Shown here in pieces: positions 33,213 through 41,017 of a stretch of DNA of 64,000 nucleotides. Every line of letters starts with the position of its first letter. The first letter of the stretch is position 1. A program made the translations under genes and the position numbers. The notes under the pieces were generated by a model, which had not been told where the DNA came from, searched no databases, and saw only the letters and a list, made by a program, of their open reading frames with translations. The stretch is from Streptomyces sp. NBC_01224 (lineage in GTDB: Bacteria > Actinomycetota > Actinomycetes > Streptomycetales > Streptomycetaceae): NCBI RefSeq assembly GCF_036002945.1, contig NZ_CP108529.1:4154001-4218000 (forward strand), in the 5' to 3' direction.

Positions 33213-34712
33213 TCAGACGATGAGTTCGGGCTCCTCGGCCCGGGCTGCGGCGGGCTCGGGCTTGGTGTCGCGCATGACCAGGGTGGCCAGGAGGGCCGCG
33301 GCGAGGACGCCGATCGCGCTGATGGTGAAGGTGGTCGACATCGAGGCGGTGAAGGCTTCCCGGGCGGCGTGGACCAGTCCGGTGTCGCCGTTGGCGGCGG
33401 CCAGTGCGCCGACGATCGACTGCTTGGCCTGCTCGGGCGCGTCGGCAGGCATCTCGCTGCGGAAACCGCTCGTCAGGAGCGAGCCGAGGATCGCGATGCC
33501 GAGCGCGGCGCCGGCCTGCTGGATGGTGTCGTTCAGCGCCGAGCCGACGCCGGCCTTCTCCGCCGGGATGGTGCCCATCAGCGCGCCGACCGCGGCCGGC
33601 ATCGCGAGACCGGCGCCGAGGCCGAGCAGTCCGAGCGCGACCGCCGGGACGGTGAAACCGGAGTCTGCCGAGACGGTGGTCAGCAGCGCGAAGGAAGAAG
33701 CCATGACGAGCATCCCGCCCAGCACCAGGAAGCGGTTGCCGATCTTCGCGGCGAGCCCGGCGCTGGCGCCGTTGCCGATCAGCGCGGCGACGGCCAGCGG
33801 CACGAACGCGAGGCCCGCCTTGACCGGCGAATAGCCGAGCACGAACTGCAGGTACTGGGTGAGCACCAGCAGCAGACCGCCGTTGCCGATCTGCACGAGG
33901 GTCAGCGAGAGCGAACCGCCGCTGAAGTTGCGGTGCTTGAACAGGACTAGCGGCACCATCGGCGCGGGGGTGACGTTCTCCCAGACCACGAACCCGCCGA
34001 GGGCGATCACCGCGGCGGCCAGGGTGATCGCCGAGCGGCCGCCGAAGGCGCCGTGCTGCGGGAGCTCGATGATCCACCAGATCAGGGCGGTCATACCGAC
34101 CGCGGACAGCACCGCTCCGATCGGGTCGGGCTTCTGCCAGGGCCCCTTCGACTCCGGCATGAGGACGAGCGCTGCCAGGACGGCGAGCACGACGACCGGG
34201 ACGTTGACGAAGAAGATCGAGTGCCAGGAGAAGTGGTCGATCAGCACGCCACCGAGCACCGGGCTGCCGACCAGGCCGAGCATCGACACCGAGCCCCACG
34301 CCGCCATCGCCTTGGGGCGTTCCTCCTCGTCGAAGACGGTGATGAGGATCGACAGCGTCGAGGGCATGATCAGCGCCCCGCCCACGCCCATCGTGACCCG
34401 CGCCGCGATCACCTCGCCGGGGTTCGTGCAGAAGGTCGCGGCCAGCGACGCCGCCCCGAAGAGCAACAGGCCGATGATCATGATCTTCCGGCGGCCGAAG
34501 CGGTCGCCGAGGCTGCCGGAGGTGAGCAGGAGCCCGGCGAAGACCAGGATGTAGGAGTCGAGGATCCACTGGATGTCCTGGGCGCTCGCACCGATGTCCT
34601 CGGTCATCGACGGCACCGCGACGGTCAGCGCCATGCTGTCGACCACCAGGACCAGCGTGCTGAGGCACAGCACGATGAGGATCCACCAGCGGCGCGGATT
34701 ACGGGTTTCCAT
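33213..34712 (-). CDS. MFS drug exporter, DHA2/EmrB-QacA type
   Basis: 499 residues with 14 predicted helices, the DHA2 plan. Motif C is present near helix 5 (GLVGSPVLGGVLIDHFSW), and motif A as GSLGDRFGRRKIM. Expected to be a proton-driven multidrug efflux pump. ATG 34712 follows GAGAGGAAA. It is divergent from a TetR gene with an operator of three half-sites between them, so expression is probably induced by the exported compound. Confidence 0.92.
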   Translation of the reverse strand: METRNPRRWWILIVLCLSTLVLVVDSMALTVAVPSMTEDIGASAQDIQWILDSYILVFAGLLLTSGSLGDRFGRRKIMIIGLLLFGAASLAATFCTNPGEVIAARVTMGVGGALIMPSTLSILITVFDEEERPKAMAAWGSVSMLGLVGSPVLGGVLIDHFSWHSIFFVNVPVVVLAVLAALVLMPESKGPWQKPDPIGAVLSAVGMTALIWWIIELPQHGAFGGRSAITLAAAVIALGGFVVWENVTPAPMVPLVLFKHRNFSGGSLSLTLVQIGNGGLLLVLTQYLQFVLGYSPVKAGLAFVPLAVAALIGNGASAGLAAKIGNRFLVLGGMLVMASSFALLTTVSADSGFTVPAVALGLLGLGAGLAMPAAVGALMGTIPAEKAGVGSALNDTIQQAGAALGIAILGSLLTSGFRSEMPADAPEQAKQSIVGALAAANGDTGLVHAAREAFTASMSTTFTISAIGVLAAALLATLVMRDTKPEPAAARAEEPELIV

Positions 34713-34748
34713 GGGGTTTCCTCTCGACCTGCGCACGACGTTCCTTCG

Positions 34749-34824
34749 TTGCGAACACTGTACGCATGCGAGTACAGCGTTCGCAAGAACCTATTCCTGT
34801 ACGCTGAATGCGAACGCTGTACGC
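34749..34824. promoter_or_regulatory. TetR-type operator region in the MFS/TetR intergenic space
   Basis: GCGAACACTGTACGC (34751-34765), its inverted copy GAGTACAGCGTTCGC (34770-34784), and a direct copy GCGAACGCTGTACGC (34810-34824). The first two form a 38-bp palindrome with ends TTGCGAAC/GTTCGCAA. Confidence 0.85.
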
Positions 34825-34838
34825 CTTGAAGGAGGATC

Positions 34839-35585
34839 ATGGCCGCCAAGACGAACCCGATCCCGTCCGTGTGGGCCCGGCAGCAGCCCGCGCCCGACCA
34901 GCCCGCACTCAGCCGGGCCGCGATCGTCCGCGAGGCGATCGCCATGCTGGACGCCGAGGGCATCGAGGCGCTGAGCATGCGCAAGCTCGGCGCCCGCCTG
35001 AACGCCGGCGCGACCTCCCTCTACCGGCACGTCGCGACCAAGGACGAGCTGATGGAACTCGCGGTGGACGAGGTCGCCGCCGAGATCGTCGTCCCCTCCC
35101 CGGACATCGTCCGGGCAGACCCCGAGGCCGACAGCCCCGACTGGCGCGCCGCCGCCACCGAGGCCGCCCGGTCCTTCCGGGCGACCGCCCTGCGCCACCC
35201 GTGGCTGTCCTCGGTCCTCGGCCAGGCGGGCCTCGCCTACCTCGGGCCCAACCTCATGTCCTTCTCCGAGCGACTGGCCGCCCTGTTCACGGCCGCCGGC
35301 TTTCCCGAGCCGAGCCGCGCGATCGACACCGTCCTGTCCTACGTCATCGGCATGAGCACCACGGAGGCGGCCTGGCTCACCACGGTCGCCCGCTCCGGCG
35401 AGACCGAGGCCGCCTTCATCGCCCGCCTCATGCCCGCCGCCCAGCAGGCCGCGGCCGGCCACGACCACCTCACCGACGCCTACGCCGAACCCCCGGCCGT
35501 CAACCCCGCAGAGATCCGCGAAACCAAGTTCGCCTACGGCCTGGAGGTCGTCCTCGACGGCCTGTCGATGCGGCTCCCGCGCTAG
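34839..35585 (+). CDS. TetR-family transcriptional regulator
   Basis: 248 residues. N-terminal helix-turn-helix: SRAAIVREAIAMLDAEGIEA, LSMRKLGARLNAGATSLYRHV; the C-terminal part looks like a TetR_C ligand-binding domain. AAGGAGG lies 7 nt before ATG 34839. Divergent from the MFS exporter and next to a clear palindromic operator, so most likely the local repressor of the pump and of itself. Confidence 0.93.
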   Translation: MAAKTNPIPSVWARQQPAPDQPALSRAAIVREAIAMLDAEGIEALSMRKLGARLNAGATSLYRHVATKDELMELAVDEVAAEIVVPSPDIVRADPEADSPDWRAAATEAARSFRATALRHPWLSSVLGQAGLAYLGPNLMSFSERLAALFTAAGFPEPSRAIDTVLSYVIGMSTTEAAWLTTVARSGETEAAFIARLMPAAQQAAAGHDHLTDAYAEPPAVNPAEIRETKFAYGLEVVLDGLSMRLPR

Positions 35586-35630
35586 CTGTTCTGTCCGGCG
35601 AGGCCCACCGGGTCGGCCGGCAGAAGACAA

Positions 35631-35667
35631 GAGAAGCCAGGTCAGACGCGGTCTGGCCTGGCTTCTC
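35631..35667. terminator. Hairpin between the TetR gene and the tRNA-Thr remnant
   Basis: GAGAAGCCAGG (35631) pairs with CCTGGCTTCTC (35657-35667), extended by CAGAC/GTCTG. It could terminate the TetR gene and, on the other strand, was probably the original terminator of tRNA-Thr before the island inserted. Confidence 0.8.
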
Positions 35668-35669
35668 GC

Positions 35670-35714
35670 TGAGCCCCCTGTCGGATTCGAACCGACGACC
35701 TACGCATTACGAGT
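35670..35714 (-). repeat. 3'-end copy of tRNA-Thr (island attachment-site remnant)
   Basis: 41 bases, 35670-35710, are identical to 44379-44419, covering the 3' acceptor, T arm and variable region of tRNA-Thr; AGT is shared after one mismatch. The remaining 5' half of the tRNA is absent here. Confidence 0.93.
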
Positions 35715-36039
35715 TGTCCGATCTCGGTCCGCAACTGTCCGCCGTCGTCCGCCGCGTTGCCCACATGGCTGGTCAGGGGGTGATTCGTACTGTCACGGAC
35801 GGTGGCGGACCGCTCCGGATCGGTCGGCTATCGAGACCACAACTGAGACCGGCGCGCGCGCCAACTCAGTCAGTCCGCCGAGGCAGAGTGGAGCAAACTC
35901 CCTGGCCACAAGTTGGCCACGGGCAGTGATCCGGATAGCTGAAAACGAGCAGCAGCCCGTATGCGGTCTCGGGCACATGAGTCACGGATCTGCCCAACGT
36001 GGGTGCCTCTCGGCCCGGGCTCGGCTCAGAATGCTGCCC
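35715..36039. other. Left island flank, no gene seen
   Basis: Contains CGAGACCACAACTGAGACC (35832-35850), repeated at 37016-37034, and the imperfect dyad TGGCCACAAGTTGGCCA near 35904. Such repeats may be arm-type integrase sites. No convincing reading frame. Confidence 0.45.
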
Positions 36040-36552
36040 ATGGTCGACAAAGAGCGTGATGAGACAGAAGCACCCACGTTCCTGTCAGCTGCAGCCGAGG
36101 TGGCTCGGCTGATGGACCTCGACAACGCGGCCAGCGTGCCGGAGGACCAACGTGCGCGGCACCTGGCGCATGCAGTGCGCAAGCCGCTGCTCGAACGCAT
36201 CAGCCTGCCCGAGGAGTTCTTCCCAACGTTGATGACTGCAGCCGTCTACGACCCTGACCCCAGCTTCTGCCGTTGGTTCATCGAGCCAGCGGTCTACGTA
36301 TTCGGGCGCCGTCGGGTCATGACAGCACTGCTCAACTATGCACAGACAGGCACAGACGCTGAGCAGGCGGGCGCAAGGCGGGCCTGGTACTGCGCCCACG
36401 TACCGTTGCGCGCGGACCGGTCTTCGGCATACGCACCTGGTGGAAGGCGCGATCCTGCCCTGGACGAGTCCCACGACGTGGTGGACAAGTGGCTGGAGCA
36501 TGCAGCCTCACGCTCTAGCCGACGAGAGCGTGGATCGCCGCCACGAAGTTGA
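36040..36552 (+). CDS. Hypothetical protein, probably C-terminally truncated (170 aa)
   Basis: Starts MVDKERDETEAPTFLSAAAE; the core LERISLPEEFFPTLMTAAVYDPDPSFCRWFIEPAVYVFGRRRV and ALLNYAQTGTDAEQAGARRAWYCAHVPL resembles a helical conserved protein of Streptomyces whose longer versions continue for another 60-80 residues. Here the tail after about residue 130 becomes Arg/Ser-rich and unlike the rest, which suggests truncation when the island decayed. No ribosome site stands out. Function unknown. Confidence 0.5.
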   Translation: MVDKERDETEAPTFLSAAAEVARLMDLDNAASVPEDQRARHLAHAVRKPLLERISLPEEFFPTLMTAAVYDPDPSFCRWFIEPAVYVFGRRRVMTALLNYAQTGTDAEQAGARRAWYCAHVPLRADRSSAYAPGGRRDPALDESHDVVDKWLEHAASRSSRRERGSPPRS

Positions 36553-36814
36553 ACACCGCCGGCAGGGCGAAGACACTCCCGACCACAATCCATCCAGTCC
36601 CGGCGACGCGGCGGCCCCGGGTCGGCGGGGGCGGTGGAATCAGCTGATTCCCCACTCTCACCGTCTCGTTCGGGGCGATCAGGCTGCGCCCGGTGCGGCG
36701 TTGTCTCCGCCCCAACCATATGAAGACGACCGCGACCATCGCCGTGAAGGCGGCAAGTTGAAGATGCTCACTCGGTGAGTCGGCGCCGGCAAGCGTCACG
36801 GTTACGTACGACAC
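36515..36814 (-). CDS. Small membrane protein (99 aa)
   Basis: Two hydrophobic helices: LQLAAFTAMVAVVFIWLG (about 18-35) and WIVVGSVFALPAVFNFVAAI (about 75-94), separated by a basic and proline-rich loop GRRQRRTGRSL...LIPPPPPTRGRR. GTG 36814 has GGGGGAAG close upstream. Its end overlaps the tail of the rightward hypothetical gene by 38 nt. Unrecognised; the good start and clear helices support a real gene. Confidence 0.6.
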   Translation of the reverse strand: MSYVTVTLAGADSPSEHLQLAAFTAMVAVVFIWLGRRQRRTGRSLIAPNETVRVGNQLIPPPPPTRGRRVAGTGWIVVGSVFALPAVFNFVAAIHALVG

Positions 36815-37159
36815 AAGAACTTCCCCCCAGTGGACCAGCGTGGGTGGATCACCTCACGACGGTTTAACCATGTCAAGCGGATTGGGTCGTACTTACGGCA
36901 CCCCCAACACGCTTTCCAAATGTTCGTCCGGGGGTCCGGGGTGAGCCATCGGCGTCCTGACCTGCGCCGGAATGAGAGGCGGGGCGTCCGGTGGACGTTG
37001 CTGGACGGGGGCGAACGAGACCAGAACTGAGACCATCAGGGCAGGGCCGCCGAGGCCGCCCCGTCGGCACGGCCGCCTCTTGACCAGCCCCGCTGCAGCT
37101 TTGTGTGCCCCCGAGTAGGCGCTACCAGGACCGATCGGTAGTTGACGCTGGCTGCTGGG
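36815..37159. other. Island intergenic stretch with a repeat shared with the left flank
   Basis: 345 nt without a convincing gene. Contains CGAGACCAGAACTGAGACC (37016-37034), 18/19 identical to 35832-35850. Possibly the site of a lost integrase gene. Confidence 0.45.
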
Positions 37160-38515
37160 TCACTCGTCCCGGAGTCGGATCGCCATCACGGTTCCGTCGG
37201 GGCGGATGGACACCGCGTTCCACTGCTCTGATGTGCTGCGGTCCGGCCACTGCCCTCGTAGGGCGTGTACCTCACTTCGGTATTCATTGACGCGCCCGTG
37301 GTGGAGGTGCGTGTAGAGGCTCCTCTTGAGTCCGGAAAATGCCTCTATGCGGGTGCCATTGAGGCGGTAGATGTGGTCGGTACCGACGAAGTCGATGTCG
37401 TGGATGCGGTGCTCCGCATCTCGCAGCCCGGCCGTGTTGGCGTGGACATCGTGCTGGAAGTGGCGTCGGCCTTGTTCCTTGGTCAGGTACTGGGCGGTGG
37501 GTTTGCCACCTCCGGTGAAGGCCGTGAGCGTGGCTGCTTCCGTCCGTGCCAGCACGACGCTGAACCAGGCAAAGGAGTCGGGCAGTACCTGGAACCCGGG
37601 GACGATCGTCTCTCCGCGGTCCGTGGGCCGCACGACGTCGGCCATACGGTTCCCCTGCTCCAGGGCGAGATCCAGGCCGGCTTCTGATGTCTCTCCGGAC
37701 GGGCGGAGGACGGTCGTACCCGGCGCCTCCAGGATGTGCACGGCAAGGCTCTCCGTGGTGGGGATCTCGGTTCCGATGAGCAGGTACGGGACTGTGCCGT
37801 ACGGCCCAATGTGCACGGACTCAACGTGGGCGCTAGCCGTACCGAGCTGCTTCTGTACCTGGTGAACGCTGCTGTGGGTGCCCTTGGAGGAGAGGAGGAG
37901 GACCTTGGACGGCTGGCCTGGTTGCCAGGCTTCGACGAAGAAGTGGGGCCGTCGCTGTAGCGGCTCCGGGCGAGTGCCGGTACCGGAGCTGCGTAGGGTC
38001 CAGCCGGCCTTCAGAGCGATGTCCGCCGGGATCACGGAGACCGAGTGGTCGGGGTAGCGGGACCTGACCAGCTTCTCGGCCAAAAGAGAGGCGAAGCCGG
38101 TGCCGATTTCTCCGGACTGGGTGGCCTTGTAGAAGCGCAGGAGATCGCCCCCTTCGGACGACAGCTGCAGGTAACGGCCGCGGTTGGCTTCCAGTGCCTG
38201 GCTGTAGCGCAGGCTGCCCCAGTGCTCGGCGAGTCCTCGCCCCGCACCTTGGCGGGCCGAAGCGGCTCCGAGGCCGATGGCGTGGATGACCTGCCAGGGT
38301 GTGAGTGTCAGTGATCGCGGCGCTGTCCGGACGGCCCTGTAGTCGGTGCGTCGGCGAAGGGAGCCCCGCCCGTCCTCTATCCGCTTCTCGTCCTCGTCCG
38401 CCGCAGCCTTGGCGACCTGGGCGGCGAGCTCGGGTGATGAGCGGACCTGGACGTGGGAGGTGGTGCTCAGCTCGTGGAGGATCTCGGCGACGGCTTTGGA
38501 TTCGTCCTTGTTCAC
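37160..38515 (-). CDS. Unknown island protein (451 aa)
   Basis: Not recognised as a named domain. Starts GTG 38515 after AAGGG. An N-terminal helical part (VNKDESKAVAEILHELSTT) is followed by a Glu/Asp/Arg-rich linker, then a central domain with ALEANRGRYLQLSSEGGDLL, VSVIPADIALKAGWTLRS, HFFVEAWQPGQPSKVLLLSS, and a C-terminal domain with FVGTDHIYRLNGTRIEAFSG and VSIRPDGTVMAIRL. No transmembrane or signal sequence. The frame is long, intact and consistent in codon use. I have a vague memory of similar uncharacterised Streptomyces proteins but no function. Confidence 0.75.
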   Translation of the reverse strand: MNKDESKAVAEILHELSTTSHVQVRSSPELAAQVAKAAADEDEKRIEDGRGSLRRRTDYRAVRTAPRSLTLTPWQVIHAIGLGAASARQGAGRGLAEHWGSLRYSQALEANRGRYLQLSSEGGDLLRFYKATQSGEIGTGFASLLAEKLVRSRYPDHSVSVIPADIALKAGWTLRSSGTGTRPEPLQRRPHFFVEAWQPGQPSKVLLLSSKGTHSSVHQVQKQLGTASAHVESVHIGPYGTVPYLLIGTEIPTTESLAVHILEAPGTTVLRPSGETSEAGLDLALEQGNRMADVVRPTDRGETIVPGFQVLPDSFAWFSVVLARTEAATLTAFTGGGKPTAQYLTKEQGRRHFQHDVHANTAGLRDAEHRIHDIDFVGTDHIYRLNGTRIEAFSGLKRSLYTHLHHGRVNEYRSEVHALRGQWPDRSTSEQWNAVSIRPDGTVMAIRLRDE

Positions 38516-38599
38516 CGGCAGCCCTTCTGTCGATGTGGTGCGGCGTGAGCTGGAGGACCGTAGGACGGGACAGGGGAGCGCAATCAAGTGCGCACGAGG

Positions 38600-38880
38600 G
38601 GCGCAGGCCGGTATTCGGCCAGCCCCCTTCGAGGAACGTTCGAGCGGTGTGCGGTCCCGCACTCCCCAGCCGTCGGCGAGCGCGGCCACCAGGGCCAGAC
38701 CGCGTCCGGACAAGTCGGTGTCGGCGGCCTGGCGAGCCTGATGAAGGACTCCTCGTCCTCGATCAGGCCATCCGCACGGCCGCGCAGGACGGACGCGTAC
38801 ACCAACTGCGCAGTAACGAGAGCATCAAGGCCATGAGCGAGGGGCCGACCGGCCCCGGCAGCGGTGACCAGGGAGAGACG
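38600..38880 (-). pseudogene. Relics including an anti-sigma/ATPase-like fragment
   Basis: One minus frame reads RQAADTDLSGRGLALVAALA then DGWGVRDRT (about 38740-38650), the C-terminal G-x-G-L-A-L-V box of SpoIIAB/RsbW-like HATPases common in Streptomyces. Another frame upstream reads AHGLDALVTAQLVYASVLRG then RADGLIEDEESFIRLA (about 38840-38750), apparently part of a different gene. Neither has a start or full domain. Confidence 0.4.
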
Positions 38881-38881
38881 C

Positions 38882-39259
38882 GTGAGCGACAACCAGCAGG
38901 CCACAACCGAGGACCGGTGGCGCCGGGCCGCGCTGATCTGGGACTACCACCAGATGCACCACCAACTGCGTCCCGTCGACCCGGCGATCGGCTTGGGCAG
39001 CCACGACCTCGGCGTTGCCACTCACTCCGCCAAGCTGTATCGCTCCGGGCTGTTCCCGGCCCTGGTCTTCACCGGCGGCAACAGCCCCACCACCGCCAAG
39101 GTCTTCTGTCCCAGTCGTAGGGAGGCGGTCGTCGAGGTTGCCGACGCTCTGCTTGCCCAGGGAATGGCGTTAGGAGCTCGCATTTTCGCTGGCCGAGGTC
39201 CGCCGGTGACGAGTGTTGTCCCGCTCCGCGCTCAGCCGAGGCGAGGGGCGACGCGTTGA
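38882..39259 (+). pseudogene. Truncated YdcF/DUF218 family protein
   Basis: Starts GTG 38882 after AGGGAGA. The first 75 residues match the start of the YdcF/SanA-like DUF218 fold: RWRRAALIWDYHQMHHQLRP, then IGLGSHDLGVATHSAKLYRSG and PALVFTGGNSPTTA. After FCPS the family sequence (which would go on with RGEAVHYREHALELG-like residues) is lost and an unrelated 45-residue tail follows. Complete members are about 200 residues, so this is a 5' fragment. It overlaps the frame upstream of the HD gene. Confidence 0.6.
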
Positions 39260-39308
39260 TCTGTGCGGCTCAGACTGTGCCGGGCTGTACCTGGGCAAGT
39301 ACCAACCC

Positions 39309-39872
39309 ATGGATGGATCGATCGTGAAGTGGGCATGCGGGGTGGCCGAGGCTGAGTTGAGTGAGCCGCTTCCTCGTCGATGGGCGCACTCGCGAGGGGT
39401 CGCCCAGCGCGCACTCGGAGTCGCTGGGGTTCTGGGAGACGACACGGAGCTACTGACCTCTGCGGCTGTCTTGCACGATGTGGGCTACGCTCCGCGGCTG
39501 GCCGTGCCCGGGTTTCATCCGCTGGATGGCGCTCGGTTTCTTCGTGACATCCACGCTGTAGACGAACGGCTGGTTCGATTGGTGGCGAACCATTCGCTGG
39601 CGTTGCTGGAAGCTGAGGAACGCGGGCTGCGGGACACGCTGGAGACCGAGTTTCCGCTGCTCGACGACCAGCGGCTTGTGGACGCCCTGGTCTACTGCGA
39701 TATGACGACAACGCCCGATGGCGAGATCACTTCCGTCGAGGCTCGGCTGGCCGAGATCACCGCCCGTTATGGCTCCGACAGCCTGGTGGGGCGATTCATC
39801 CGTCGAGCGTCGCCGGAGATCCTGGCCTCTGTGGAGCGGGTGGAAACGGCGCTGGCGGCTCAGCCCAGGTAG
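39309..39872 (+). CDS. HD-domain phosphohydrolase
   Basis: 187 residues. Metal ligands are seen as RRWAHSRGVA (His), AAVLHDVGYAP (HD), and later LVANHSLALLEAE (His) and VDALVYCDMTTTPDG (Asp), the H...HD...H...D pattern of HD enzymes that cleave phosphoesters or nucleotides. ATG 39309 begins at the conserved MDGSIVKWACGVAEAELSEP; the upstream GGGCAAG is a weak ribosome site. Convergent with the Nudix gene, whose stop lies within its last codons (13 nt overlap). Confidence 0.82.
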   Translation: MDGSIVKWACGVAEAELSEPLPRRWAHSRGVAQRALGVAGVLGDDTELLTSAAVLHDVGYAPRLAVPGFHPLDGARFLRDIHAVDERLVRLVANHSLALLEAEERGLRDTLETEFPLLDDQRLVDALVYCDMTTTPDGEITSVEARLAEITARYGSDSLVGRFIRRASPEILASVERVETALAAQPR

Positions 39873-40327
39873 GGGTAGGTGCCGGCCAGGTAGTCGCCGA
39901 TCTGCTGGCGCATGCTGGGGTGGATGTCGTACTGGTCCAGGTCGGATGGCTGGATGTAACGGACGCCGTCAGCTTCGTCGTTGATGGTGGGCTCGCCACT
40001 CACTGGGCGGCCGATGTATGTGTTCTCGTACTGCTGGCGGATCTCACCGTCGGTGTAGGCCACGATGTGGTTGGGGTTCGTGTAGACCCCCAGGAAGCCG
40101 GTGATCTCGGCGATGATGCCGGTCTCTTCCAGGCATTCGCGCACCGCGCACTGTGCCGCCGTCTCACCGATATCCTGGGCGCCACCAGGCAGGGCCCATT
40201 GGCCTGTGTCTCGACGGCGCTGGAGCAGGATGGCGCCGCTGTCGTCGACGACGAGCAGGTTGTTGGCGGGAATGAGCGTGTTCGCCTTGGGGGCTTTGGG
40301 ATCGTTGTAGTACTCAGTCCTGCCCAT
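39860..40327 (-). CDS. Nudix hydrolase of the island (155 aa)
   Basis: Nudix box GGAQDIGETAAQCAVRECLE with ETGIIAEI (about residues 47-72) is complete. It starts MGRTEYYNDPKAPKANTLIP; a similar N-terminus is found in regulators/Nudix proteins that accompany DUF5919 genes. GGAAGGG lies about 11 nt before ATG 40327. Overlaps the stop of the DUF5919-like gene by 14 nt, so the two are one operon. Substrate unknown; nearby HD, kinase and CYTH genes suggest a phosphorylated nucleotide or nucleoside. Confidence 0.88.
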   Translation of the reverse strand: MGRTEYYNDPKAPKANTLIPANNLLVVDDSGAILLQRRRDTGQWALPGGAQDIGETAAQCAVRECLEETGIIAEITGFLGVYTNPNHIVAYTDGEIRQQYENTYIGRPVSGEPTINDEADGVRYIQPSDLDQYDIHPSMRQQIGDYLAGTYPYLG

Positions 40328-40991
40328 GTGACGAGGGCCCTTCCTGGATTGGCGTCCAGGGCCGTGCGGTGGCCCAGACAGCTTCGAAACTCTGAGCGTA
40401 GTTGTCGAACCACCCAGCAGCGTCAACTCTCTTGAGATGGAGCAGAGGGTTGGCGCTGGCCGGCTGACCCCAGACGTGCGGGTTGACCAGCAGGTCGTTG
40501 TCGTAGCGGAACAGGGAGGTGTAAAGCGTGGTGTCGTGCAGCCTGACCTCGCAGTCTGCCTCGGACAACAAGGGTCGGTAGTAGGTCAGGGAGGCGCGGA
40601 TCTTGGCGGCGAGTGTGTCGCCGATGCCTTCTTCGCGGCCGCGGACGGCCACTGCCTGGCCGTTCGAGTCGCCGAAGCAGAGCCGTACTTGAACGCCGTC
40701 TGCTGCGCGCTCGGCGAGCATCCTGGCGACGTGGGGGTTGGACTGGGCGAAGAACGTGCCTGAGAAGACGAGAACGCTGATCTGCTCCTGGGCTCCCTTC
40801 AGCAGCGAGAGCCACATGTCACGGGGAACGCTGGCCCGGTTCTGGTAGGTCCCGACGAGCTCCGAGCCTGACCCGGCACTGGGGTGTCCGGCACTCGGCG
40901 CTGAGGCTGGGGTTGGGGCTGGCCAGAGGAACAGTTCCTCCACCCGTAAGTGCTGGGCAGCTACTCGTTCCGCCAGCATCAGGTCTCCCAC
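40314..40991 (-). CDS. DUF5919-type protein lacking its XRE helix-turn-helix
   Basis: 225 residues. The C-terminal 190 residues match the phospholipase D-like DUF5919 region found after an XRE HTH in actinobacterial regulators: LVGTYQNRASVPRDMWLSLL, ISVLVFSGTFFAQ, VQVRLCFGDSNGQAVAVRGREEG, SLFRYDNDLLVNPHVWG. The N-terminus MLAERVAAQHLRVEELFLWP looks like the last helix of the HTH domain only; the rest is missing, cut 27 nt from the start of the divergent radical SAM gene. It may therefore no longer bind DNA. Confidence 0.72.
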   Translation of the reverse strand: MGDLMLAERVAAQHLRVEELFLWPAPTPASAPSAGHPSAGSGSELVGTYQNRASVPRDMWLSLLKGAQEQISVLVFSGTFFAQSNPHVARMLAERAADGVQVRLCFGDSNGQAVAVRGREEGIGDTLAAKIRASLTYYRPLLSEADCEVRLHDTTLYTSLFRYDNDLLVNPHVWGQPASANPLLHLKRVDAAGWFDNYAQSFEAVWATARPWTPIQEGPSSHGQD

Positions 40992-41017
40992 CAGGCAACT
41001 GCCCGAAGGAGGCCCAC

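Noticed and set aside
38305..39120. An 816-nt plus frame in the island
   Set aside because: Composition is arginine/proline-rich, with no domain; it runs across relics on the other strand.
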